Below, piece after piece: positions 48,737 to 60,929 of a stretch of DNA of 64,000 bases. Each line of letters begins with the position of its first letter. The stretch's first letter is position 1. The notes below the pieces were generated by a model. It was not told the origin of the DNA. It made no database searches and was given only the letters and a program-made list of their open reading frames with translations. The DNA comes from Phalacrocorax aristotelis (taxonomy: Eukaryota > Chordata > Aves > Suliformes > Phalacrocoracidae). The stretch is taken from positions 46,520,512-46,584,511 of the forward strand of contig NC_134281.1 of NCBI RefSeq assembly GCF_949628215.1, in the 5' to 3' direction. The translations under genes and the position numbers were made by a program.

Positions 48737-51700
48737 AGTATTAGTGTAAAAAGTAGTGATGTTAATGGCTAGGGCCAAGATAACTATGATGTGTGTCAGA
48801 AAGTACCAGACACATCATACTCTACTCTTCTCCCTTTCTATATGAATGAGTTTTGAGTGGATAGTTCAGAATAGATGATTTCTGTTATTCCTACTGAAAC
48901 AGAGTTTCAGCTCGGATAGATACCAATCCATAAGAGCCTTATAAATCTGTTAATGTTATTTCTTTTCATTGCACTAGGAAAATACATCTAGTTATGAATT
49001 TATTATTGAGATGGTGCTTTGTTTGTGGAATTATGCAGTGACTATATAAAATTAAAGAACTGTGCAAAATGTTGGTTTTTTTTCCCAGGATGACAGAAGT
49101 ATATCTAACTGTTGAAAGGCTTCTTAGTGCATTTCGGCATGTTGTAGGAACTACGGGAAAAAGTTTGCTGAAGCCACCAAAGAAGTAGAGAGAAATGGGA
49201 AACCACATCTAGAGTGCTAATTGTAAACTATTTCAACGCGTGCTCTCTTGCTGATGAAGTGAATCATCTGTATGAATATATTCATGTGGCATTTTTTGAT
49301 GAAATGTTAATTTTTAGCTTTATTAGCAATTCTATTGTTTTGCAGCTTTTCATGAAGTATATTTGTTGTAAAGAAAGCAAGCTGAAATAAAGCAGAATGC
49401 ATAGAAGACATCTCATTGTAGTTCAATTACAGCTTTTGGTTAAATTTTAACCACGATGGGGACAAATGTTGGCATTCTGTAAAATCTTTGTGGGTGTAAC
49501 TTCACGTCTAGCACTTGGAAATACTTTGAGACTTGCAAAGCTGAGGAAACGCCAGCAAGTATAACACAAGCTACAGGAAAAAGCTGACTCATTTCTTTGC
49601 TTTGAAAAGCCTGCCAAAGATAACGAAGGTAGAGGTTGCTTCTGTTACTACTGGGGCATAATGAGCAATTTAAAAATTTAAATATTATTGCATTCATTTA
49701 AAAATCCAAACAGAATTAATATTTTTTTGTAACTTAAACTCATAGCAGTCATGCCATGTTCAAGTAATGCTTTCAAAGTAGCTGTGTATGTAGGAAGGTG
49801 ATAGTGTGTATTGTTTGTAAAAAGCCTCTGTTCTAAAATAATTGGTATTTCTGCAGAATGTTTTATGGAATCTCTGGTTTAAAATAACACATCGCAAACT
49901 TGCTTGTAACATGCAAGATTTGATAGTTGCATAAAGCTGCACAGAAGCCATGTTCCTCTGCTTGGGAATCTCATAATACAATCTTGATGTCTTGGGGCAG
50001 AAAGAAGTGATTGTATTACAGCTGATTTCAGTAAGCCATTATTTTATTAATCCAGATTGACTGTAGTATTTGACTAATACTTGCAGTGTGTTTTTGTCAA
50101 CATCGGTTAGTAAGATTTCTGCTGTTTATTCCCAAATTTTCGACTTTTTAATTGTTACAAACTGACGCTAGAGAGGTCTATGCATAGGCTTACTTTTTAT
50201 CCAGGTTCCTGAAATCGCACAGTATCAGCAGGTCAGAACAAATGTTTTGACACGTCTGCATCTGGCATTACCCATTATTATCAGTTCTGTTGAAAATACA
50301 AGCCCAGATTAGTATTCGCTATAAAGAAAATCATTAGGAGAGCATTATTTTAAAACATTTATTGTTATTACTGAAATATATACATATAGCAGAACCCTGC
50401 AAGTTAGTTTTGTTGTAAGAAATATTTCCATGCTTAAAAGGAACTAATAAATCTTTGCACCACTTCTGTTTTGCTTTACTGTTTTACACAGAACTATGTT
50501 TCTTTGTCATGCAGATTCATAGTATGGAAGCAATTTAAAAATCACTTTTGATTTTTTGGTCCTTTCATGCATGTTTTGTCTCACTAATGCTTTCCTTTAT
50601 CCCTTATCATTTAATTATTTGTTTTTCCTCTCAGGATTAATACTTGTTCAATTTTGGTAGTGGTTTTGTGTTTTTAAATTTTTAAGCTCCCCATTGTACA
50701 AAACATTTGGAGTTCTATCATTCATTTATTTTGTTTGAATACCAAATCAAATAATGGATTTTAAATCTTTAAGATGAGCAATTTATCACATGAAAGCAAT
50801 AAAATTAGAGTAAGAATTTCAAGGGGAACATCCCATTTAGCCCAAATTAGGAGTAGAATTAATTGCAATGTGATTACAATTGTCAATAAAGTAATATAAA
50901 TGTCCCTTTCAATGCTGTGGAAGTTTATCATAAAATGTGAAAGATAAGAGTTAACTTTTTGTTTAGATTTCTTAGTGAGGGCCTTTCGGTATACTTCATT
51001 ACACTTTTAGCTTTTAAAAAAACATGTTTAATTTGTCTAAATTAAACAAATCTTGAGTGATCTTCCAGCAGGATGGATTGATAGCGCAGAAGAATACTGG
51101 CTGGTATTTCCAAAATGTAACAGTTTGGAGGTTTTTTTGGGTGGTGGTGTTTGGTTATTGTTGGGTTTTTTTTTTTTTCAATTCTACAGAACTCAAAACC
51201 ACTTGCGTGTCATCTCTTTCTCTATGGTGAAGTTTTGCATGTAGGTTTGGTGTTATATTCTGTTGTGTAATCATTCAGAGAAATAAATCTAAGATTAAAT
51301 GCTGAAAGGTTCAGTCAAGTATTAAAATAGGTTTCTACTTGTTTTGTAGTGCGAAACAATAAAACAGTCATTTTTTGTTGTATTTCAAAATACAGTCCTA
51401 AAAGCTGCTAGGTTACTCCAGCAGAAAGGAGCGGGTTACTCCATTACATTTTCCCATGACTTTCTGCAGCAGTTGATACTGTTTGGTTGGACATCTTTGG
51501 ATTTCAGATTGAATCATCTGCTATTGCAGTTCCTATTACCCTGTGTCTATGTCTCATTTGTGTGTTGTGTTTGTTTGATGTAAACCTTCTCAATTTTTAG
51601 CTAAACAAATGTAAATCTCTGTGTGGGCTTTATTAAGTAGACTAAAGTGGTCTTACTTGCTGAATTCAGTCAAACCTAAATAAGGCTTTTAAAATCCTGT

Positions 51701-52965
51701 GTGAGATGATTCATACATAAACTGGTTGTGCTAAGCTGATATGGTTATTTATCTCAATGAAAGTCATACAGCTTTCACATGTGCATGGTATTTGCATCTC
51801 TCTAGCCTCTTCTGAAAGGGTTGTTCTTCCAGCATCATGCTGCTTGAACTTGCTTTCTTCTTTTGCTCGGAGACATGTTTTCTAATACATGTTTTGTAAA
51901 GTTGATCTTACGTCATGCTTTGTAAAAGCTCTTGCTCTTCATTGGGATAGAGCTTTTGATGGGGAAAGTTTGAAAGGATCTGTATCTAGGGCAGGGTCTG
52001 TATCTGTTGGCTAAAACCAGTGTGGTATGGAGATTGGGAAGGAGAGGGAATAAGAGGTGGCCATGGAGGAAGGTCTTCTCCCACCTCACCCATTGAAAAA
52101 GTCTTTGTCTGGGCCTGGTTTTAAGTCTTGAGATAATTAATATAAACATTAAACTTTGGAAATTTAAAATCTACCTCCAGTCTGTAGTTGATGAAGAGGA
52201 AGGAATTCCCTGCCCTGTTTGAATATACAGTCAGTATATGTAGACCTTTTAAATAATATGATTGGCAAACCCAGTCTGTTTTCAAACTTAGTGATAACCA
52301 CTGAGTATTTTAAACTTGGGAGTTTACTTTTTGTGCTACTTAAAATACCCCAGTTCATTCACAATTATTCATAGGACCCTCGTTCCCCTGGGATGAAGCT
52401 CACTGTAAGATGCACTTAATTGCTTTTAAATGGTTAGTACTATAATTGTGTGTTTTGAGAGAGGTCATCAACGTTGTTGCTTCATGAGGTTATTAAGAAA
52501 TGGTTAATCTTATTTTTCTCTCTAACACTGTTTTGTACTCGTAAAAGCTAGTCACATTTAGTCAGAACTGACTAATCTATTTAAGCTAATATTCCCATGA
52601 GGAAAAACTTTAAATTTCATGGTCTGCTTCACAACGTTCTTTAGGCACTTAAATAGTTCGGTCTGTTTGTAGAGTACCACAGAGTTTCTGGGTTGCCCAG
52701 ACTATTAATGAATTTGGTAACCTTTTATTAACCCTATTGCTTCATTGTTTTCTGTGTTTGCGGGAAGCAGTAAAAAAGTTGGATTTAATATGTTTTGGTA
52801 CTGGAAGCTTGCTGCTGAAACAAACACCAGAAGAAGTATTGTTCCTTTCAACCTTTCTGATTGGCACTCATCAGTCCAGTATTATATCATATTCCTGTCT
52901 TCCCATTAATTTAAATGAATAGGATTCTCAGTAAGATTTATCAACATATCCTGCACTGTTGGATG

Positions 52966-53090
52966 ATAGAGTCATAGAGTGCTTGAAATTGGAGTTACTT
53001 CTGGATGTTGGTCTAGTCAAAAGCTGGTCCAATTAGATCAGGTTATGCAGGGCTTGATAAATACTTAAATAAACTGTTTCAATTCCTGGA
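52966..53090 (-). mobile_element. CR1 LINE 3'-terminal fragment
   Basis: The plus strand begins ATAGAGTCATAGAG, the reverse complement of the CR1 octamer tail. It is followed by the typical 3' UTR phrases TCTGGATGTTGGTCTAGTC and TAGATCAGGTTATGCAGGG. Only the last 125 or so bases of the element are present, in minus orientation. Confidence 0.8.
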
Positions 53091-55378
53091 TATATGAGTG
53101 TATCTCTAAACAAAATGTATAAATCAATAATAACTAAATTTGGCTTCCTAAAATAAGTTGTGGGCCTGGTAGTTGTTGGAATATTGTTATCAAAACATTA
53201 ATTATGTCCTTGCTTCTATGCCTCCATTCCAAGTTTGAACCGTGTTACAATAGCGTTTGTATATGGGTGGCACTGAGGCACGCCTAAGGTTCTTGGCTTT
53301 GAGGTAAAAAAAAAATTTTGTAACCCCGCTATAATTTTCCACTTAAGGCAAGCTTCACTCCTTAAATAGTGATAGCATTGGAATGGGTAAACTATCTGTT
53401 GAAGTTGTGGTGCCCAGTATCCAGCATTGACACTCGTGGATGTACGCAGTGTGAGAACAGGGAGCAGGGGGTGCTATTTCCCTGGTAGCACCCTCAGCAA
53501 GAGGCTGTTGGGAGCTGAAGAAATTTTCTGAGCCAGACATGGTATCTTTGTATTTAATAACCCATGAATAGATTTACTGCACCTGATATTAAAATTGTTT
53601 CAAGGGTTATACATCTTTTTAATTACTGTATATTAGTCACACAGGCTGTTTTTGCCGATCGAATGATCCCTGTTTGGAAAGACAAAAAAATTTAATATCT
53701 TTGAATGTTTACTTAACCGTAGAGGCCTGATCCTCTCTCAGAGGGGACTGACGTTGGGGAAAAACAGCCTGGAACAGATCTTGCCTTAATAACTTTTTTT
53801 TTTTTTTTTTAATAGTCACAACCTTCCTCCCATGAAATTCTAAAGCAGATGGTTGTTCCTTTTTCTTATTTTCTTTTCAGGGTCTACCTATAGATGTCTT
53901 GTAAGAACACGGATATTTAATATTTATGCAATATCTACATGTGCACTGCTACCATTTGCCATCTACATAATTTTAGCCTTCCATCTTGCTTAACAAACAG
54001 TGTCCAGACTTTATTTTTAGTGTGGTTAATAGAGGTCTTTCCATCAAAAAAGTACATAATGCTGCTGCTGCTGTTTTTTCTTACTGCTGTGCCCCTTAAA
54101 TGTCATCAAGTTTACAAAACTGGGGATGTGAACAAGTGAGTTATTCAGTTTTAAAAAAAATAGCTTGGAGCCTCCATCGTATTTAACCCCTCTAACTAGG
54201 CTTAGAAAAAGTTTCAGCTGATTTAATCCTCCAAGACTGACACATGAGCTTTCACAGAAAAAATGTGGAAATGCCATGCTGTGCTATATTTCTTCATAGC
54301 TGAAGCAGCTTCTTTTTCTCAGAGTAGAGAATTGTGATGCACCAGCAGATCATTATTATTGTTGGTCCTGTGGTACAAAACCCTGCATTTGCTCTCTGTA
54401 ACCTACAGATGCAAAATAAAGGATATTTTTGTCTTTCAACCAACTTTACCTGTTGATTGACAGGAATGAAATGTATATTGCTGAAGACTGGGGGGTGGGG
54501 GTGGGCAAGCAATCCAGGAAAACCCAAACAAACTAAAACCTCCCACTTTTTCCTGGAGGTTTATTAGATGAATGTGATCAAGAGCTATGTATGACTGCAA
54601 AAACCACAATGATGATAAACAAGACACGTTGTTAAAAAGAAACCACTGATTATTGCCATGCATGGTGGATAAACTGATTTAAAAACTGATCTGTTAGGAA
54701 GCTTTGTTTTCACTGTAATTTGATACAGTCTTTTGGGTAGCTGCTGTACAGATACCTGTGACCCTTTTCCTTGTGTGCTTTTTTTGCTATTATGTATGCA
54801 ACATCTGTCTCTAAATACATGATAAATCTTACAGCAATACCATAGTTAGCCGAGTTCAGCAGAAATACTTTTTTACTTTATGTAGCCTTAACTATTAATG
54901 GAAACTGTAAAAATTCATGCTTATATATTAATAAAGAAAGCACAGCATTTAAAATTAGATGATATCAAGATTTGTGCACTTAAGGTGCATTTTTTTATGT
55001 CAGCTTGTAAAAATGATGTTGGTAGATGATGATTGTCCATCATTCAGTTGCAGTATTTGACTCTTGGAGTAGCAGGGAATCTATGAGCTTCTAAATGTCA
55101 GCGTTCTCTTCTTCATCAGGGACCAGACACCAGGTATTCTGGCCAACAGGTCAGGTATATCTGACATGTGAGAATAGATATTAGAAGTTGTGGTGGTAGA
55201 AATGCATCAATTGCTGCTGGTGCAGCAGAAAAATGGAGATTGGTAGGGTGCTACAAGCTCTCTTTAATCTCACCGTTAAGCCTAATGGATACATACCTGT
55301 GAACAGAATAGTGATTTTAAAGATCATCAAAGAGCAGAAATAGAATTAGTCTTTTGAGGTATGGGGTTTTTTTCTCTG

Positions 55379-55405
<27 letters not shown>
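55379..55405 (+). repeat. 27-base T homopolymer
   Basis: An uninterrupted T run in FAF1 intron 2, about 1.2 kb upstream of exon 3. No retroposed body was recognised on either side. Confidence 0.9.
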
Positions 55406-55409
<4 letters not shown>

Positions 55410-56585
55410 CTTTCTCATTCCTTGTCAAATTCCCTCCTGTGCTATCCTATCTTACCAGCCCACTGCTGGGCTAGGATTAAAAGTCTGAAGTTAGGTAGGG
55501 TTCTGAAATAAGTGAAATAAGGTGTTTTCTAAATACTGTTGAAAAGAGTTATCTTTGCTTTCCAATTTTTCCAAATTTTTCCCTCATCCTGACTTACATA
55601 TAATTTCAAAGTTTATACAAACTCCTGTAGCATCAGATGTGCTGGAAACTTTGGAATGGAGCAATGCTGTAACAGGCTCAGAAGACAATTTTGTCAGAGT
55701 GGGGTTCTGAACTTGCAACAGGGGTATGTTATGGCTATTTTAAAAATAATATATGAGATAAAATTCATTAAGGTATTTTTGTAGGTAATAACTCTGTAAT
55801 TTCAAATAAGACCAAATCTGAACGCAGCTTGCCAGGTTTGTACTTACACACCTATAAGTAATACTTTTTTTATTGTGATGATCTGGACAGCATGGGGCAA
55901 TATTTAACCATGTAAACCTCACTTTAAAAATACTTACTGTCCTACCTGAAGATTGTTTGAATTTTGGGGGTAGTAATTTCTGTGATTCCCTGGCACATGA
56001 GGACTCTTAGGAGGTATTTGTGTCTGTGAGCTAGAGGCAGGTTGTCTGGAAGGCATAGGTATGATCGAGGCATGTCTATTGTTGAGTAGCTGTTTGCGCT
56101 GACTTTGGCAATTTGTGAACACATCGGACTTAAAACATGCAGCATATGTGCAGCTGTACGGGTTTATAGGTTTATGCAGGTCTGATACTTCTGTGAAACA
56201 TTAGATTTTCTGTCTATGTGCTGCCTGGCTGCCTTGTCTGTGCACAGTTAGCTCGATGTTTTTGGGAGCAGTATGTTCATTGTATGTATGTACCAAGTAT
56301 ACTGAGCATGGGCTATGCCTTTACTCCCATGTGTCCTACCTGGGAAATCCATTGCATGCATATAGAGTCTGAGCTTCAGTTCATGTTCGTTTTCATTTAG
56401 GTGTGGTTTTTATTTTATACAGGTACTTTAATGACAATATTGTTTACCATGAATATTCACAGAATGTAGAACATTTTATAGCATATTTTAAAGCAAGCTA
56501 ATCACTCTTTAAAACATGTTATAGAAGTTCTGATTTATTTTTGTTGCTTTGTATGCTTGACTCAAAATAAGTTTTGTCTTTTCAG

Positions 56586-56632
56586 GCAGCTATAAATGGT
56601 GTAATACCACAAGAAAATGGCATTCTACAAAG
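56586..56632 (+). CDS. FAF1: FAF1 coding exon 3, residues 39-54
   Basis: 47 bases encoding AAINGVIPQENGILQ plus the first two bases of Ser54, as in human FAF1. It completes the UBA domain with its last helix. The acceptor is TTTTCAG and the donor GTAAGC, so it starts in phase 0 and ends in phase 2. It was found by splice signals and protein similarity, as it is too short to stand out as an ORF. Confidence 0.97.
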
Positions 56633-59600
56633 GTAAGCACAAAAGGCTGGAGTAGTACACACAGAGAATGATGCTGGGTAATAGTTACATTTTTTGTTCC
56701 TGAATCCCAAGAAGATGATGTAATTCTCCTTTTAAAGCAGTTTCTGGAGCCACAAATTCTATTCCTGGCAAAGCTGATATAACATTTAATTTTTTCCCAT
56801 ACTGATGGAGGAACAGCTTGAACACGTATTCAAATTAGTTAATTTTTATTTTGAATTTATTGATTGTTGGGTCAGTCTGTGCAGGGTTGTCTCTTTACTA
56901 AGTCTGGATTTTGGTATGCTGTCTTGGACGTCAGGACTTAGTGGGTTGTGGGTTGTTGTGGTTTGGTGTTTGTTTGGGGTTTTTTTCTTTTTTTTTTTTT
57001 TTACTTCAAAATTTGTAAGGCAAAGCCACAGATGCTCCTGGCTAAGTATTTTTTTTCCTTATGCATTTTTAAAGGTATTGATATTCCATGCTTCCCTGTC
57101 CCTGGACAAAAAGGTTTGTGTTTTTGTAGTTTTTTTTTTCTTTGAATTGAATTACAGGCAGCAGATACTGTGTTAGATAAAGTAAGGTTGCTCCCTTCTG
57201 AAAGTAGCTTTACTGATTTTCTTTTAGCTTCTGAACTACATTTTGGCTTGTATACTCATGCCTGGGTATGCTGAAGTCACTGAAGCATGAGCTTCTAACT
57301 GCTGGGGAGGCAATTGAACACAGCAGAACAAGAATTGAGCTACTGGAGAGAAACAGCAAAATAGTGTTTAAGATTTTGTTTAGAAAAATACTCAATGTAC
57401 TATTTTGAAAAGTTTATTTTAACAATGAAAAAAGATACGTAATGTAGTTAAAGTGGTATTTTGGCATCTCCGTCGATACTTACTAAAGCTATCATCAAGT
57501 AGAGTCAATTTTTGATGCAGGATAAAACCTTATTTGCTCAGTAAAGTTACTAGATGTTTATTTACTGTAAGGCCTACCTAGTCCATTTGAGATCAAGTCT
57601 CAGTTGTGTTGACCACTCTTTCTACCTATGTTAGTAAGTCCTGACCTCAAAGCATTTGTATTCAAAATACAGAATGTTTGGAACTATTTGGTCAGGGGGA
57701 AGGAGCTGTGGAGTAGTTATGCCTGACGTGGGTAACAAGCTGGTCCATTGTCCACTTACAGGTTTTTCCACACTAATTTATTCATTTTTAGAAATGATTA
57801 GACAGTCAGATGTGTCTCATCTTTTTTTAATTATTTTTTTCCTTCCAGTGGAAGTGGTTTAAAAGGAGGCTCAGAAGGCTTAGAAGCCTAGTTTCCAGTG
57901 GTTTTCAGATAAGGCTTATTTTACTGATGTGAGGCTTTTCACGTTCCATTAGAGTTTGCCAGTCAGATATGTAGGATGCACTTTGTGGTGGAATCAAATA
58001 GAATTAATACAACTGGACTTGAAGTCAGTTAATTTATTGAAAGGAAAAAAATATATTTTGCCTGATAATTCAATTGGGTTGTTTAAAATAAATAAATAAA
58101 TAAAAATTCCAGCCCTGAGAATCAGGATATTTATTGCTTCTTGGGTCTTATAGTACTTTATTCATAGTTGGCCATCAGATTTAAGATAATAACATATCAC
58201 TTGCTATTTATACTTTCTTAAATCCTGAAAATAAGACTGATTCCTGTACTCCTTAGACCTCTGAAGTGGGTCTTTGGCCTTCAAGCACGGGTCTTTGAGT
58301 GTGGGTCTTTTGTAGCTGGGAATTCATCCTTCTGAGCCTGCTGGTGTGAGAAGTGAAGGAGCTCCTTGTTTTACAAGCATGACGTGTTTTTTTTTGTTTG
58401 AAATGTGGAAGTCACAGTGATGGGATTTGCAATAGCTCTGTATAACTTTGGCACTTCTGTGGCATGTATGCCATCCACATTTATGCTTTTTTAAGTTCAG
58501 GCCTCCTCTAGATGACAGATTTGACTTGCCATAAGAACATTTCCATTGACAGATCTCATGGTATCTTCAAGAAGAGCAGAATGTGTTTTTCAAATGAATT
58601 CTGTTTAAGAATGGAAATGAGACAACTTACATCTCAGCATTTCCTAAATACTTCTTTGCTCTACTTCCATTCTTTCAGTGCATACTTTTTTTTCGCTTGT
58701 GTCCTCCGTCATGATGTCCTGTAACTGCCCAGGACAGATAATTTTCCAGATAAGAACATCTACAAGGCAAAGCTCTAGGCTTGCCCTGTGAAGTTACTTG
58801 CTTTCCAAATTTAATTTCTGTATATCATAGGTGTTTTTTTGTTTTGTTTTGTTTGTTTTTGTTTGGTTTTGTTTTTTGGCCTGGAGTAACGTTCCTTAAA
58901 TTTCATGTTTTGGTACCTTTGTTTCTAGTCCCAGTTACATGCTTCTTGTGGAGAGGCTCACTGAGAAAGATTAAGTGCTTCAGGGTAGCAAGGGTTTCCC
59001 AATTTGTTCTGACCTGTAATGCTCTATGTATCCTTGAGCCAGGTACGCGGACATCCTTATATGAATGTCCGGGAGGCTTGAAGGATTTTGAACTTAAAGG
59101 CAAGCTAGAATCCAGTATTGCATTACTGTTGTACTTCTAGGTATTTTTTTTGCAATATATACCTCATTATCTCAATTTATTTACCTTAAGTACATAACTA
59201 TTTTAATATCTGACTTGTTTTCTACTAATTTGGTATTGGAAAATACCTATACCTGCACAGTATTTTAAGCTTGATTTCTTATTCTCATTTCCATGTGATA
59301 AAAGCCCAATGATGTAGAAAGGTGGTGGTTGCCATGGTGTCAATTTTTCTATGGTCATAGCACTCCTGGAACTAGAGATAATACTTTTTCTCAAGATAAT
59401 TCTGATACTAATTACATAGTGAACCATAGACTGAAATAATGGCTTAAGTGCCTGTTTGTCATCTAAGCTGTTCTCCTATAACACTTCTGAGTCACTGAAA
59501 TGTTAGTATTGCTGATAGGAAAGCTATTTTCTAATTATTAATAAAACAGTATTTTCAGATATGACAGTGTAGTTTATTCAGAAGGTGTGTGCTGTGGACC

Positions 59601-59697
59601 ACAGTAAGTGGATAATACTGTTTATTTTGCTTTTCTAACTTTTATTTAAATATATCAAGCTGTTCTGTTTAAATCTTATTATGTGCATATCTTTCAG
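56633..59697 (+). other. FAF1: FAF1 intron 3 (about 3.1 kb)
   Basis: Phase-2 intron with donor GTAAGC and acceptor CTTTCAG. Apart from T-rich stretches near 56985-57002 and 58830-58880 (GTTTT-type units) and a short AAAT run near 58088-58105, it looks unique. No repeat family or additional exon was recognised. Confidence 0.9.
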
Positions 59698-59906
59698 TGA
59701 GTACAGTGGAGAGACTTTACATGGACCAGCGTATGGCCCCACGAGTCATTCTGCAGCAGCAGCTTCAACTCCTTCCTCATCCTCAGCATTTCGCCATGTA
59801 GTGCCATCTAGACAAATAGTGGAAAGACAACCTCGAATGCTTGACTTCAGGGTTGAGTACAGAGACAGAAATGTGGATGTAGTACTTGAAGACAGCTCCA
59901 CAGTTG
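59698..59906 (+). CDS. FAF1: FAF1 coding exon 4, residues 54-124
   Basis: 209 bases that finish Ser54, encode residues 55-123 and supply the first base of Gly124. The first part (55-92) is a low-complexity linker rich in Ser, Ala and Thr with four Ala at 73-76. It differs clearly from human in this stretch. From RQIVERQPRMLDFRVEYRDR onward it is almost identical to human and opens the first ubiquitin-like domain. The acceptor is CTTTCAG and the donor GTAAGG. The open frame read into the intron (ending GKDL) is not coding there. In mammals this N-terminal region lies in the part of FAF1 reported to bind Fas. Confidence 0.97.
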
Positions 59907-60709
59907 GTAAGGATTTGTAAAGATGAAATGAAAACTGTTGTGGTAAATTTGTTAAAAGAAAAACAAACAAAAAACACCCAACCCCAAAGATACAACTCCT
60001 TAAAAAAAAGGCAAAGCAAAACAAAACCCCTCAAAGAAGAAAAAAGTCCCCCAGAAAAATGCAGCCTCCACAGCTTCTAACCGTTTTCAAATCTCTCTGC
60101 AGCTTTAAAAAAGCAAAATGTCACTAGTCCATTGTAAAGGTTAGTGATCTATCAAATATTTATTTTGAAATCTAGTTTTCTTAGGAACTTGCTTCAGAAA
60201 CAAAATGGAGATTACTGCTTAAGTTGACGCATGAAAATGTAATTTGGTGTAGGATTAGTGTAGATGGAATCTGCTAATAGGCGGATGATCTTGGCATTTC
60301 CTTTTCGAATCAGTATGGCATCTCTTTCTGTGTAGGATTAGTTAAAAGATTTAGAGGGATTCTTTCCAGTGTGAAGAGCATCACTGCATTCTTTTTTCAA
60401 TTTTTATTTGACTTGTTTGTGCAAATTAAGATTTCTTTTACAAGTTTTATTGTCTTTATCCTAAAACTGATTCATCTGGTAGCAGTATGTTAGAAATACG
60501 CTATTGTTACTTTTACTAAGGATGAAGAGGTTTTTGGTTGGTGGGGATTTTTTTCTTTTTTTTTTTTTTAGTAGAGGCTATACAGATTAAAATATGGAAC
60601 TAAAGGAAGAAATAGTTAATTACGCAGTTTTCAGTGCTGCAGCCTTATGTGTGATGAAATTCTGGAATTGAAACTTTATCCTTTTTCGCATTCGATTTGG
60701 TATTGGCTG

Positions 60710-60723
60710 GTGCCACCTAGTGG
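60710..60723 (-). promoter_or_regulatory. CTCF core motif match
   Basis: On the minus strand the 14 bases CCACTAGGTGGCAC fit the CTCF core pattern CCASYAGRKGGCRS at every position. It lies in non-repetitive intron sequence. Occupancy cannot be judged from sequence. Confidence 0.6.
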
Positions 60724-60929
60724 CGATTAGTTTGAATGCCGGATTACTGTTTCATGTTTTACACTGCACTGCACTGAGTTGTATCCATGCAAAGCAGATA
60801 TAAGTCTGATCAAATCAGAATTTTGCAGCCTTAGTATTTTTTCTTCTTTTCTTATTAACTTCTTTCAGGTGTAAATGATTAAGCTGTAGGGCAGAAGCAG
60901 TCAGTGTAAAACTTTTGTCTGTATCTTGG

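Larger units (their letters stand above)
36737..56585 (+). other. FAF1: FAF1 intron 2 (about 19.8 kb)
   Basis: Phase-0 intron with donor GTAAGT and an acceptor ending TTTTCAG. It holds two plus-strand CR1 fragments (42008-42822 and 43455-44125), an inverted repeat whose arms flank the second CR1 (43061-43149 and 45141-45225), a minus-strand CR1 tail (52966-53090), long T runs (39542-39562 and 55379-55405), and a short direct duplication near 48672-48736. An isolated CpG-rich patch lies at 45848-45868. No other coding exon was recognised. Confidence 0.9.

Noticed and set aside
36180-60777. Shared phrase TACACTGCACTGCACTG near 36180 and 60760
   Set aside because: A short internal CACTG repeat with unrelated flanks; probably coincidence.
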